DNA of 64,000 nucleotides, taken from contig JANLRD010000274.1 of NCBI GenBank assembly GCA_031368215.1, positions 1-64,000 of the forward strand, in the 5' to 3' direction. Every line of letters begins with the position of its first letter. Position 1 is the stretch's first letter. A program made the position numbers and the translations under genes. Positions 49,450 to 57,919 of the stretch are shown piece by piece. This stretch comes from JANLQX01 sp031368215 (GTDB taxonomy: Bacteria; Actinomycetota; Acidimicrobiia; Acidimicrobiales; JANYDT01). The notes beneath the pieces are model-generated. The model was not told where the DNA came from. It ran no database searches and saw nothing but the letters and a program-made list of their open reading frames with translations.

Positions 49450-50664
49450 ATGCGCGTCGTCGTCCTCTCCCTGCATACGTCCCCTCTGACACAGCCCGGC
49501 ACCGGCGACGGTGGCGGCATGAACGTCTACGTCCGTGAACTCTCCACCGCGCTCGCCCGGGCCGGAGTGGAATGCGACGTCATGACCCGGGCCACCTCCC
49601 CGCTCGACCCGGCGGTCATCGCGGTTGAGCCCGGCTTTCGGGTGCACAACATCGTCGCCGGTCCGATGGCTCCGGTTGCCAAGGAGGACCTGCGTCCCGT
49701 TGTCTCGGACTTCGCCGCGGCGGTCGAAGCGCGAATGGCCGCCGACGGGATCCGAGCCGACGTGTTCCATGCGAACTATTGGCTGTCGGCGGAGGCCGGG
49801 CACATTCTCAAGCACACCCTCGATGTCCCGCTGGCCATCACGTTCCACACGCTCGCCCGCGTGAAGTCGGAGACCAACGACCCTGAGCCGGAGGATCGTG
49901 CCCTCTCCGAAGCGGCAGCGATCGGCTGCAGCGACATGATCCTCGCCAACACGACGGTCGAAGCCGAACAACTCGTCCGCCTCTACGGCGCCGATCCGAC
50001 CCGTATCGAAGAAGTGCCGCTCGGGGTCGATCACGCCTTCTTCTCCCCCGGCAGCCAAGCAGGGGCGCGCGCCGCACTGAAGTTGGGCGACGCACCCCTA
50101 TTGCTGTTCGTCGGTCGGCTGCAGGGTCTCAAAGGCGCGGACCTCGCCATCGAATCGCTCGCCGCTTCCCGCCACCGCGATGCCACGCTGCTGTTGTGCG
50201 GCGGACCGAGCGGTGTCGACGGCCAGCGTTACGTCGACGACCTGCACCTGCTCGCCTCGCGCGTCGGCGTGGCCGACCGGCTCCGGTGGGTCACACCGAA
50301 GCCACATCATCTGCTGAGTACGTACTACCGGGCCGCCGATGCGGTGCTTGTTCCGAGCCGCTCGGAATCGTTCGGTCTCGTGGCCCTCGAGGCGAGCGCG
50401 TGCGGCGTGCCGGTCATCGCGGCAAACGTAGGCGGGTTGGTCACGATCGTGGAGGACGGGCTGACCGGCTATCTCGTCGACGGCCGCGATCCGCAGACCT
50501 GGGCATCGCGGATCGATGCCGTCCTCGACGATCCGGACCTCGGGGCGATGGTCGGTGCAGCTGCGGCCCTGCGATCGAGGCACTACGCATGGAGCACCAC
50601 GGCGGCACGCCTGCGTCGGCTCTACGGTGACCTGTCGGTGCGGTCGCTCGTGCAGTGCGTCTGA
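49450..50664 (+). CDS. mshA: D-inositol-3-phosphate glycosyltransferase
   Basis: GT4-family enzyme of 404 residues that transfers GlcNAc to 1L-myo-inositol-1-phosphate, the first step of mycothiol synthesis. The MshA-specific N-terminus SLHTSPLTQPGTGDGGGMNVYV (glycine-rich acceptor/donor loop) is present, as are ADVFHANYWLSAEAGH, the GT4 domain GRLQGLKGADLAIE and the E-x7-E element PSRSESFGLVALEASACGVP. ATG 49450 begins the first beta strand; an upstream in-frame GTG at 49345 would add 35 non-conserved residues. The YbjN-like gene follows after 11 bases, as near mshA in mycobacteria. Confidence 0.92.
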   Translation: MRVVVLSLHTSPLTQPGTGDGGGMNVYVRELSTALARAGVECDVMTRATSPLDPAVIAVEPGFRVHNIVAGPMAPVAKEDLRPVVSDFAAAVEARMAADGIRADVFHANYWLSAEAGHILKHTLDVPLAITFHTLARVKSETNDPEPEDRALSEAAAIGCSDMILANTTVEAEQLVRLYGADPTRIEEVPLGVDHAFFSPGSQAGARAALKLGDAPLLLFVGRLQGLKGADLAIESLAASRHRDATLLLCGGPSGVDGQRYVDDLHLLASRVGVADRLRWVTPKPHHLLSTYYRAADAVLVPSRSESFGLVALEASACGVPVIAANVGGLVTIVEDGLTGYLVDGRDPQTWASRIDAVLDDPDLGAMVGAAAALRSRHYAWSTTAARLRRLYGDLSVRSLVQCV

Positions 50665-50675
50665 GAGGGCCGGTC

Positions 50676-51149
50676 ATGTCCGAGATCGGCTTTTCGCCGG
50701 ATCGTTTCCGCGCCGACTCCCTCGCCCTCCTCGCCTCGTGGACCGACGGTCTCGGCCGCGATCACCCGGTTGTCACCAGCGTCGAGCGTGATGCCGACGT
50801 CGACCGGTGGTACGTGCGCACGCGTAGCGAGGCGAAGACGGTGACCACGGTCTGGTTCACCGTTCGGGAACGAACCCTGCACTTCGAGTCGTACTTCTTG
50901 CCGATGCCCGAACAAAACGCCGACGCAGTGTACGAGTACCTGTTGCGGGCGAACGCCCGGCTCTACGACATGCGCTTCTCGATCGGGCCGGAGGATGCGA
51001 CCTACCTCAGCGGTGTCGTCCCGCTCCAGGGCCTTCTCGCCGGAGGAGGGGCGGAGCTCGACCGGTTGCTCGGATCGGTCTATGCGGCCAGCGAGGAATG
51101 CTTCCCCACTGCCGCTCGCCTCGGGTTCCCGGCGCGCCCCGCTTCCTGA
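50676..51149 (+). CDS. YbjN-domain protein
   Basis: A 157-residue protein of the YbjN family (type III secretion chaperone-like fold). WYVRTRSEAKTVTTVWFTVRERTLHFESYFLP and the AVYEYLLRANARLYDMRFSI helix are typical. Proteins of this kind are often encoded next to mshA in actinobacteria; their role is unknown. A very long hairpin with a U-rich tail begins about 100 bases after the stop and probably closes the mshA operon. Confidence 0.8.
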   Translation: MSEIGFSPDRFRADSLALLASWTDGLGRDHPVVTSVERDADVDRWYVRTRSEAKTVTTVWFTVRERTLHFESYFLPMPEQNADAVYEYLLRANARLYDMRFSIGPEDATYLSGVVPLQGLLAGGGAELDRLLGSVYAASEECFPTAARLGFPARPAS

Positions 51150-51251
51150 GGCTGTCGGCGGCGGGTTGGATCCTTCCGGTTCGGGCAATCCGGTGCCTGA
51201 CCCGAGGATCTGTTTGCGTCGTGGGGTGACGATCGATATGTTTCTCCGTAC

Positions 51252-51326
51252 AGGAAGTCCGGTGGCGTCTGCTGGATGGTTCGTTCGGGGAAGTGCGAAC
51301 CATGCGGTGCAGCCTCCGGACTTTCT
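51252..51326 (+). ncRNA. Long nested hairpin with U-rich tail after the mshA operon
   Basis: 51252-51262 pairs with 51316-51326 (11 bp, one G-U); CTGC (51269-51272) pairs with GCAG (51309-51312); ATGGTTCG (51276-51283) pairs with CGAACCAT (51296-51303). TTTCTCTTTT follows the outer stem. It could be an unusually elaborate terminator or a structured 3' end. proC has its own promoter further down, so this is not in the proC leader. Confidence 0.55.
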
Positions 51327-51374
51327 CTTTTCGCCCCGGAGCAGTTGTTCCGGTCGGTCGGAGGACGTGCGGCG

Positions 51375-51380
51375 TAGGGT
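51375..51380 (+). promoter_or_regulatory. -10 box TAGGGT for leaderless proC
   Basis: TAGGGT ends 8 bases before ATG 51389. Confidence 0.5.
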
Positions 51381-51388
51381 TGGCGACC

Positions 51389-52186
51389 ATGACGAAGCTG
51401 TTGGTTGTCGGTGGCGGCAAAATGGGCGAGGCGCTGATCGCGGGGCTGATCGGTTCGGGACGGTTGTCCGCGTCGGAGTTCCTCGTCGTCGAACCGGACG
51501 GGCCCCGAGCAACCGCTCTTGCCGCCACCCATGGCGTGACGACGGCATCGGGTCTGGAGCACTGTTCGCTCGATCCGACGACCTTCGACGCGTTGATTGC
51601 GGTGAAACCGGGAACGGTCTCCGACGTCTGCCGCGAGCTCGGCGGCCGGGTCGGGCGGGTCCTGTCGATCGCTGCGGGCGTCACCACAGCAACGATGGAG
51701 GCGGCACTCGGTGACAAGACTCCGGTCGTGCGCTCGATGCCGAACACACCGGCGCTCGTCGGGGTCGGCGCGTCTGCGATCGCGGCGGGCCGCCACGCCT
51801 CGGATGATGATCTCGATTGGGCGGCCGGCATCCTCGGCGCGGTCGGGGTGGTGGAGCGTGTCGACGAGAAACTCCTCGACGCGGTCACGGGTCTCTCAGG
51901 GTCCGGGCCGGCCTATCTCTTTCTCATTGCGGAAGCGCTCGTCGACGGTGGTGTGTCCCAGGGGCTTCCCCGTTCGGTCGCGGTCGCGCTTGCGCATCAG
52001 ACGATCGCCGGCGCCGGCCGTCTGTTGGTGGAGTCCGGTGACCAGGCTGCGCAGCTGCGCGCCAATGTGACCTCCCCCGGCGGCACCACCGCGGCCGGTC
52101 TCCGGGCGCTCGAATCGGCAGGTGTTCGGAGCGCCTTCATCGAAGCAGTCGCCGCGGCGACCGCCAGATCGAACGAACTGGCGTGA
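51389..52186 (+). CDS. proC: Pyrroline-5-carboxylate reductase
   Basis: NAD(P)H-dependent reductase for the last step of proline synthesis, 265 residues. The Rossmann start KLLVVGGGKMGEALIAGL (residues 3-20), VKPGTVSDV, VVRSMPNTPALVGVGASAI and the substrate-site SGSGPAYLFLIAEALVDGGV and TSPGGTTAAGLRALE are standard ProC blocks. ATG 51389 begins the first strand and follows a leaderless -10 box; the open frame upstream runs across the hairpin region and has no family similarity. Confidence 0.96.
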   Translation: MTKLLVVGGGKMGEALIAGLIGSGRLSASEFLVVEPDGPRATALAATHGVTTASGLEHCSLDPTTFDALIAVKPGTVSDVCRELGGRVGRVLSIAAGVTTATMEAALGDKTPVVRSMPNTPALVGVGASAIAAGRHASDDDLDWAAGILGAVGVVERVDEKLLDAVTGLSGSGPAYLFLIAEALVDGGVSQGLPRSVAVALAHQTIAGAGRLLVESGDQAAQLRANVTSPGGTTAAGLRALESAGVRSAFIEAVAAATARSNELA

Positions 52187-52276
52187 GGAACGCCCCGCGT
52201 CGTCTCCTTGGCACGGTCGTCCCCTGAACCGGATGTTCCTTGTCGGTTGGTCGGGTGGTTCCGAATGGGGGCCACC

Positions 52277-52282
52277 TATTCT
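52277..52282 (+). promoter_or_regulatory. -10 box TATTCT before SAM hydrolase gene
   Basis: TATTCT lies 11 bases before ATG 52294 and only 2 bases before ATG 52285, so the later start is favoured. Confidence 0.45.
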
Positions 52283-52293
52283 CGATGACAACC

Positions 52294-53109
52294 ATGTCGC
52301 CGAACTCGTCAACGACCCCGACCCCGACCATCTCCTTCCTCACCGATTACGGCCTCGCCGACGAGTTCGTCGGCGTCTGCCGGTCGGTGATCCGTCAGCT
52401 CGCCCCGGCCGCGATGGTGATCGACGTCAGCCACGACGTGCCCGCCCACGACGTTCGAGCGGGATCGCTCACCCTGGTGCGGGCGGTGCAGTACCTGGCC
52501 GACGGTGTGGTTCTGGCGATCATCGATCCGGGCGTCGGCACGTCTCGACGGGCTATCGCCGTCGAAGCGGGCCCCATGACGTTCGTCGGACCGGACAACG
52601 GACTGCTCGCGCCCGCCGTGGCCTTTCTCGGCGGCGCGACCCGGGCGGTGCATCTGAACAACGCCGAATTCCACCTCAGTGCGCCAGGGGTGACTTTCGC
52701 CGGACGCGATCTGTTCGCTCCGGTTGCGGCGCAGCTTGCCAATGGGGTCGCGCTGGAAGAGCTCGGCGACCGTATCGATCCCGCCGGGCTCGTACCGGGC
52801 GTGATCCCGCTCTCCCGCACGGACGACGGGGTGATCCACGCGGAAGTGCTCTGGGTGGACCGGTTCGGGAACGCGCAGCTGAACGTGGATCCCGCCGATC
52901 TCGGTCCCGGTGCGACAGCGGTGTCCATCGAATTCGGTACGACGACCCGCACCGCGCACATCGCCCACACCTATGCCTCGATCGGCGTCGGCGCAATCGG
53001 TTTGGTGACGGACTCCTACGGAATGTTGTCGCTGTGCCTCGACCGGCGGTCCGCCGCAAATGAGCTGGGCCTCGGCCCGGGCGTCCCGGTTTCCCTGAAA
53101 CGTCTGTAG
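52294..53109 (+). CDS. SAM hydroxide adenosyltransferase (DUF62 family)
   Basis: A 271-residue member of the SAM-dependent chlorinase/fluorinase fold. The ISFLTDYGLADEFVGVCR start, VIDVSHDVPAHDVRAGS, IIDPGVGTSRRAI, GPDNGLL and TFAGRDLFAPVAA segments match the hydroxide adenosyltransferases, which split SAM to adenosine and methionine. The halide-binding features of the true fluorinase are not evident. ATG 52294 is chosen from promoter spacing; ATG 52285 would add three residues. A hairpin 23 bases past the stop likely ends the unit. Confidence 0.88.
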   Translation: MSPNSSTTPTPTISFLTDYGLADEFVGVCRSVIRQLAPAAMVIDVSHDVPAHDVRAGSLTLVRAVQYLADGVVLAIIDPGVGTSRRAIAVEAGPMTFVGPDNGLLAPAVAFLGGATRAVHLNNAEFHLSAPGVTFAGRDLFAPVAAQLANGVALEELGDRIDPAGLVPGVIPLSRTDDGVIHAEVLWVDRFGNAQLNVDPADLGPGATAVSIEFGTTTRTAHIAHTYASIGVGAIGLVTDSYGMLSLCLDRRSAANELGLGPGVPVSLKRL

Positions 53110-53131
53110 GCCCGATAGCGCATGTCGCCAA

Positions 53132-53156
53132 GCGCGCCGCAACCTCGCCGGCGCGC
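53132..53156 (+). terminator. GC-rich hairpin after SAM hydrolase gene
   Basis: GCGCGCCG (53132-53139) and CGGCGCGC (53149-53156) form a perfect 8-bp stem with a 9-base loop, 23 bases after the stop codon. No U-tract. Confidence 0.55.
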
Positions 53157-53198
53157 GACCGGTCGGATCGGCGCTGCTGCGCGAGACTCAGGACCCTC

Positions 53199-53363
53199 AT
53201 GCGACCTGCCACAACGATCGTTCTCGCCGTTCTCCTCGTCGCGCTCTTCGGCGCGGCCATTTTTCAGTTCCTGAGCGGGGATCTCACCGGGGGCGGTTCG
53301 ACCAACAGCACCGTCCCGACGACGGTGAGCGTCTCGACGGTTGCCGGGACCACGGCGGGCTGA
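53199..53363 (+). CDS. Small single-span membrane protein (54 residues)
   Basis: The frame opens at ATG 53199 and stops at TGA 53361. It encodes one strong membrane helix near the start (TIVLAVLLVALFGAAIFQFL) and a Gly/Ser/Thr-rich external tail. The hydrophobic helix next to a low-complexity Thr/Val/Ser tail looks like a real small envelope protein and not random high-GC sequence. No homologue is known to me; it lies between the SAM hydrolase and an AMP-ligase gene. Confidence 0.55.
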   Translation: MRPATTIVLAVLLVALFGAAIFQFLSGDLTGGGSTNSTVPTTVSVSTVAGTTAG

Positions 53364-53454
53364 AAATGGTCATCTCGTCGCGTTCGGCATTCCGAATCGC
53401 ACCGCCGCATCGCGTCCGCCGAGCGTTGCCCGGGGGGAAGCTCGTGGTTGCTCG

Positions 53455-54951
53455 ATGAACCTCGCGACCATCATCGGAACCCATCCGGCGGATTCCCCGG
53501 CGCTTCGATTTGGCGACGAGATCGTCACCTACGGGGCGCTCCGGGCCGAGGTCGGTGCACTCCGCGGCGGCCTCATCGCCCTCGGCCTCCAACCGGGCGA
53601 TCGGGTCGTGCTCGTCATGACCTCCGGTCGGCAGTTCATCGTCAGCTACTTCGCCGTGCTCGGAGCCGGCGCGGTCGCGGTGCCCCTGAACCCGCAGAGC
53701 CCCACGGCGGAAGTGCTTCGCGAGATAGCCGCGGTGCGCCCGACCATGCTCATCGTGGGGCCGATGGGCGCAGCGACGCTCAGCGGGCAGCTCGATGGCC
53801 ACCCCGATCTCACGGTGATCGCGCCTGCCAGTGCAGCGATGCCGAATGCGGTCGACTTCGAAACCGTCGCGGCGGGGACTCCGGGTCCGCTCGTCGAGCG
53901 GGCCGATGCCGACCTCGCGGCCCTGATGTTCACCAGCGGTACGGCGGGCTCGCCAAAGGCAGCGATGCTCACCCACGGCAACCTCCGGGCGAACCTCGAG
54001 CAGATGCAGTCGCTGGGCGGCGCGAACCTGATCTCGACCGACGTGGTCCTTGCCATTCCGCCGCTCTTCCACATCTACGGGCTCAACGCCACGCTCGGCG
54101 TCACGCTCGCCGCAGGTGGCTGTGTCATCCCGGTCGATCGCTTTGACCCCAGCACGGCGGTTGCCACCATTGCGTCGGCCAAGGTCACGGTCCTCGCGGG
54201 AGCCCCGCCGGTCTATGACGCACTGGTGTCCCTTCCGGCCGAGGCGGCGACCAAGGCCCAGTTCGCCTCGCTCCGCCGGGCGATCTCCGGCGCGTCGAAG
54301 CTCGATCCGGCGACCGGACGCGCCTTCACCGAACGCTTCGACGTCCCGGTGGGGGAGGGCTACGGCCTGACCGAGGCTTCACCGGTCGTCACCGCAGCCA
54401 CGGCTTCCTCGCCGAAACCGGGGACCATAGGTGCGCCGTTACCCGGTCTCTCCGTGCGTCTCATCGACGAGTCCGGCGACGACGCGCTCATCGGCGACGC
54501 CGGCGAGATCTGGGTGAAGGGTCCCAACGTGTTCCCCGGATACTGGGAGGACCCGATCGCCACCGCCAAGGTCCTCACCGCCGACGGCTGGCTCCGCACC
54601 GGCGACATCGCGGTTGCCGATTCGAACGGCGAGCTCACGATCGTCGATCGCGCGAAGGACCTCATCATCGTGTCGGGCTTCAACGTCTACCCGGCAGAGG
54701 TCGAGGAGGTGCTCGCAATGCACCCGGACGTCCTCGAAGCGGCGGTCGTCGGCGTGCCTCACCCGCACACCGGGGAGAGTGTCCGAGCGTTCGTGGTCGC
54801 CCGTGCCGGGGCGATGATCGAGGCAGACGCCCTCATCTCCTTCTCGATGCGTCAACTGGCCCGCTACAAGTGCCCGACCTCGGTCACGGTCGTGAACGAA
54901 CTCCCGAAGGGCCTGCAGGGCAAGGTCCTGCGTCGGGCGCTCACGGACTGA
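53455..54951 (+). CDS. Acyl-CoA synthetase (AMP-forming), third copy
   Basis: A 498-residue ANL-superfamily ligase, shorter than the other two. A3 is LMFTSGTAGSPKAAMLTHGN, in which the usual T-T-G is T-A-G; A5 is GEGYGLTEASPV, A7 LRTGDIAVAD, A8 IVDRAKDLIIVSGFNVYPAEVE and the catalytic-lysine end PKGLQGKVLRRAL. It fits the small FadD or o-succinylbenzoate-CoA-ligase-like group; the acid substrate is unknown. ATG 53455 precedes the conserved NLATIIGTHPADSPALRF. Its last 11 bases overlap the end of the convergent membrane-protein gene. Confidence 0.88.
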   Translation: MNLATIIGTHPADSPALRFGDEIVTYGALRAEVGALRGGLIALGLQPGDRVVLVMTSGRQFIVSYFAVLGAGAVAVPLNPQSPTAEVLREIAAVRPTMLIVGPMGAATLSGQLDGHPDLTVIAPASAAMPNAVDFETVAAGTPGPLVERADADLAALMFTSGTAGSPKAAMLTHGNLRANLEQMQSLGGANLISTDVVLAIPPLFHIYGLNATLGVTLAAGGCVIPVDRFDPSTAVATIASAKVTVLAGAPPVYDALVSLPAEAATKAQFASLRRAISGASKLDPATGRAFTERFDVPVGEGYGLTEASPVVTAATASSPKPGTIGAPLPGLSVRLIDESGDDALIGDAGEIWVKGPNVFPGYWEDPIATAKVLTADGWLRTGDIAVADSNGELTIVDRAKDLIIVSGFNVYPAEVEEVLAMHPDVLEAAVVGVPHPHTGESVRAFVVARAGAMIEADALISFSMRQLARYKCPTSVTVVNELPKGLQGKVLRRALTD

Positions 54952-55681
54952 AGGCCACCGCTGCCGCGTCAATCGTTGACGTCCGCGTGGTCGGCCGTGG
55001 TCGTGATCCGGTGAGCAGGAAACCGAGGAACAACAGCACCACGCCCGTGGCGAGGGTGATCGAGAACGCCCGCATTTCACCGAATCTGGCGTTGAGCGTT
55101 CCGCTCGCGGACAGGGTTGCCGTTCCGAGCGCAAGGAGGCCGAGACCACCCGCGCGTCGCCGCGCCAGCGAAGGGTGCATGCGGTCTCGTGAACGCATGA
55201 CGCTTACGACGCCGACGATCGTGCCGACGAACACGATGACGGCCGAGACTCCCGACCCGAACGCCGCGAACAGCCGTGGGCCGATCGGGAACACGTCCTT
55301 GCCGCGTGGCAGATCCGTTCCGTTGACCGTCGCAGTGAAGGGCGAGGCCATGACGACACCGACGGCGAGAGCAGAGAACAACGACACGGTCCAGGTGACG
55401 GCGTTGGCAAATCGACGGGGCAGCTGGAGTTGGAGTTGTCCGGCGGCGAGGAATGGGACATTGATGATGGCCCCGAAGGCGTAGAAGACCCGGAACGTGA
55501 CGCCGTTCCATCCCGCCATCGCGCCGTACCCGAGCGCTGCGGCTCCAATGAAGAACATGAGGAGCGAGAGCGACCAGGAGAGGTCCTGGGGGCGCCGGCG
55601 GACCAGCCACCGCTCGAACGTCGAGGCGCTGAAGGCGAGTGCGACGAGGGCAGCGGCGAGAGCGAGCGCGGTCGTGAGCAC
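54941..55681 (-). CDS. Multi-pass membrane protein of unknown function
   Basis: A 246-residue protein with about seven hydrophobic segments, for example TTALALAAALVALAFSAS near the start, LSLLMFFIGAAALGYGAMAG, WTVSLFSALAVGVVMASPF and ITLATGVVLLFLGFLLTG at the end. Between them are short Arg-rich loops (RWLVRRRPQD, RSRDRMHPSLARRR) that mark cytoplasmic sides. No family is recognised. GTG 55681 was chosen because the first membrane segment begins right after it. It is divergent from rex. Confidence 0.65.
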   Translation of the reverse strand: MLTTALALAAALVALAFSASTFERWLVRRRPQDLSWSLSLLMFFIGAAALGYGAMAGWNGVTFRVFYAFGAIINVPFLAAGQLQLQLPRRFANAVTWTVSLFSALAVGVVMASPFTATVNGTDLPRGKDVFPIGPRLFAAFGSGVSAVIVFVGTIVGVVSVMRSRDRMHPSLARRRAGGLGLLALGTATLSASGTLNARFGEMRAFSITLATGVVLLFLGFLLTGSRPRPTTRTSTIDAAAVAFSP

Positions 55682-55794
55682 GTGCCCATTGTCGCCGACC
55701 GGGGACTCCTGCCTTTCCTCGCCCGATCCGTCGTTGCCGACTCGTCGACCCGACCCGACCCGACGAGTCGGAAGGACCGTACCGGGACCAGAGC

Positions 55795-55812
55795 TTGTGA
55801 ATTGATGCACAA
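55795..55812 (+). promoter_or_regulatory. Rex operator (ROP) in front of rex
   Basis: TTGTGAATTGATGCACAA matches the Rex consensus TTGTGAA-N4-TTCACAA at 13 of 14 fixed positions. It ends 6 bases before the -10 box of rex, so Rex should repress its own gene when NADH is low. Confidence 0.75.
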
Positions 55813-55818
55813 GCGGTT

Positions 55819-55824
55819 TAGCGT
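55819..55824 (+). promoter_or_regulatory. -10 box TAGCGT for leaderless rex
   Basis: TAGCGT ends 7 bases before GTG 55832 and decides that start over ATG 55805, which lies inside the operator. Confidence 0.6.
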
Positions 55825-55831
55825 GGTCGCT

Positions 55832-56485
55832 GTGTCCAAGGACGTGCGTCGGATCCCGGACGCCACCATCGCTCGCCTTCCGCGCTATCACCGAGCGCTG
55901 CTGGAGCTGGCGGCGTCGAAGACTGCCACCGTCTCCTCCGACGAGCTGGCTGATCTCGCCGGATTCAATGCCGCCAAGGTCCGCAAGGATCTCAGTTACC
56001 TCGGGACCTACGGCACACGCGGCGTCGGGTATGACGTCGACAACCTCCGTCGGCAGATCGGCCGCGAGCTGGGTCTCACCGAGAGTTGGCCGGTGGTCAT
56101 CGTCGGCATCGGGAACCTCGGGCGGGCGCTCGCCACCTACAGCGGCTTCGCCATGCGTGGGTTTCGTATTGCCGCCCTCCTCGACGCCGATCCGAGCAAG
56201 TCCGGCCAGATGGTCGGGACCCTGGCCGTTCGGCCGTCCTCAGACCTCGCGGGGGTCGTCGAGGCCGAGCATGTCGCGATCGGGATCATCGCTACACCCG
56301 GGGTCGCGGCCCAAGACGTCGCCGATCAGCTCGTGGCCGCTGGTGTGCGGTCGATCCTGAACTTCTCACCAGCCGTGCTCAACGTGCCCGAGGGAGTCGC
56401 AGTCCGTGGGGTGGATCTGGCGGTCGAGCTCCAGGTCCTGAGCTATCACCAGCACCATCGCGACGATCTCGGCGCCTCGGCATGA
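55832..56485 (+). CDS. rex: Redox-sensing transcriptional repressor Rex
   Basis: A 217-residue NAD(H)-binding repressor. The N-terminal winged helix (IPDATIARLPRYHRALLELA, VSSDELADLAGFNAAKVRKDLSYLG, residues about 8-68) reads the ROP box. The C-terminal Rossmann domain has VIVGIGNLGRALATY, and GVRSILNFSPAVLNVPEGV near the end. High NADH releases Rex from DNA and turns on respiratory genes. A near-perfect ROP overlaps its own promoter. hemA follows after about 120 bases on the same strand, as in streptomycetes, where rex heads the heme operon. Confidence 0.95.
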   Translation: MSKDVRRIPDATIARLPRYHRALLELAASKTATVSSDELADLAGFNAAKVRKDLSYLGTYGTRGVGYDVDNLRRQIGRELGLTESWPVVIVGIGNLGRALATYSGFAMRGFRIAALLDADPSKSGQMVGTLAVRPSSDLAGVVEAEHVAIGIIATPGVAAQDVADQLVAAGVRSILNFSPAVLNVPEGVAVRGVDLAVELQVLSYHQHHRDDLGASA

Positions 56486-56602
56486 ACGGGTGCGCGCGCA
56501 CGTCTGACCGACATCGGTCACACGTGTTTGGCGGCCACGCCGAGATGCGAAAGACTGGTAGATCGTGAGCGCTCGAATCACCACCGACCTGGGGACCTGC
56601 TG

Positions 56603-57919
56603 ATGTCCCTCGTCGTCGTTGGCCTCCATCACCGGAGCGCGCCGATCGAGTTGCTCGAGCAGGTCACCATCCCGCCCGCCGGCCTGGCCAAGGCCCTTCA
56701 CGCGCTGCGCAGCGGTGACGACATCGCCGAAGCGGTCATCGTCTCGACCTGCAATCGCACTGAGATCTACGCGGTCTGCGAAACCTTCCACGGCGCGCTC
56801 GCCCAGCTGCACCGGTTCCTGACCGATCGGTCCGGGCTCTCGATCGACCAGATCGCACCGCACCTGCACACTGCGTACGACGACGCAGTGGCACGGCACC
56901 TGTTCACCGTCACCTCCGGTCTGGACTCTGCCGTGGTCGGCGAGACGGAGATCCTGGGTCAGGTGCGCGGCGCGTTCGACTCCGCTCTTGCTGCGCAGAC
57001 TGCCGGGCCGCACCTGTCGTCGCTCTTCCGCCATGCGCTCGAAGCCGGCAAACGGGTCCGGACCGAAACCGGGATCTCCCGCGGCACTGCGTCCGTCTCC
57101 CATGCGGCCGTGGAACTCGCAGCCGACCGTCTCGGCTCGCTCAGCGGCCGTTCGGTCCTGGTGCTCGGGGCGGGCGAGATCGGTGTCTCGATGGCCACGT
57201 CGCTGCAGTTCGCCGGGGTCGGAGAGGTGTTCGTGGCGAACCGTACGCGCCAGAAGGCGGCAGCACTGGCGCAGCGCATCGGCGCGATCGAGGTGGCCCT
57301 CCATGATCTCCCGGGCACATTGGAGCACGTCGACGTGCTGCTCACGGCCACCTCGTCCGAAACCCACGTGCTCGGGCGTGACGACCTCGAGGCGGTGATG
57401 GCGGCCCGCAGCGGCCGCCCGCTGCTCGGCGTCGACACGGGCCTGCCCCGAGACGTGGATCCGAACGCCGGCGAGGTACCCGGGGTCACCCTGCTGGACC
57501 TCGACGCCATCCGGGCGTTCGTCGAGATCGGCCTGGAGGGCCGTCGACGCGAGATCGACCAGGTCCGCGAGATCGTGGTCGAGGAAGTCGACCGGTACCG
57601 AGCAGGCGCTTCAGCGCGCCTCGTCGCCCCCGTACTGGTCGCGATGCGCGACCACTTCGAGGTCGTACGCGCCGCCGAGGTCGACCATCTCGACTCGCGG
57701 CTGCGCCATCTCTCGGCGGCCGACCGGGATCTCGTGGACCAGTGGACCAAGCGACTCGTCGCAAAGCTCGTGCATACCCCCACGGTGCGTTTGAAGGAAG
57801 CGGCGGGAACGACTCGAGGGACGCGTATGGCCGATGCTCTCCGCGTGCTCTTCGACCTCGATCGCGAGGATGAGTCGCCCGAACGCGGGGAAGAGGCTGT
57901 CCTTCCTCCGCACGAATGA
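56603..57919 (+). CDS. hemA: Glutamyl-tRNA reductase
   Basis: NADPH enzyme of the C5 heme pathway that reduces glutamyl-tRNA to glutamate-1-semialdehyde; 438 residues. The catalytic cysteine is Cys50 in VSTCNRTEIYAV. The conserved SGLDSAVVGETEILGQVR, the NADPH domain VLVLGAGEIGVSMA and the dimer helices near the C-terminus are present. ATG 56603 starts the conserved VVVGLHHRSAPIELLE. Its stop overlaps hemC as ATGA (4 bases). It is probably co-transcribed with rex and so under Rex control. Confidence 0.96.
   Translation: MSLVVVGLHHRSAPIELLEQVTIPPAGLAKALHALRSGDDIAEAVIVSTCNRTEIYAVCETFHGALAQLHRFLTDRSGLSIDQIAPHLHTAYDDAVARHLFTVTSGLDSAVVGETEILGQVRGAFDSALAAQTAGPHLSSLFRHALEAGKRVRTETGISRGTASVSHAAVELAADRLGSLSGRSVLVLGAGEIGVSMATSLQFAGVGEVFVANRTRQKAAALAQRIGAIEVALHDLPGTLEHVDVLLTATSSETHVLGRDDLEAVMAARSGRPLLGVDTGLPRDVDPNAGEVPGVTLLDLDAIRAFVEIGLEGRRREIDQVREIVVEEVDRYRAGASARLVAPVLVAMRDHFEVVRAAEVDHLDSRLRHLSAADRDLVDQWTKRLVAKLVHTPTVRLKEAAGTTRGTRMADALRVLFDLDREDESPERGEEAVLPPHE

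Noticed and set aside
51255..51330. Resemblance of the hairpin to SRP RNA or RNase P RNA (GGAA loop, GCAGCC, GAAGTCCGG)
   Set aside because: The shared words are short; the SRP GGAA tetraloop is not placed on the correct asymmetric loop and RNase P would be far longer.
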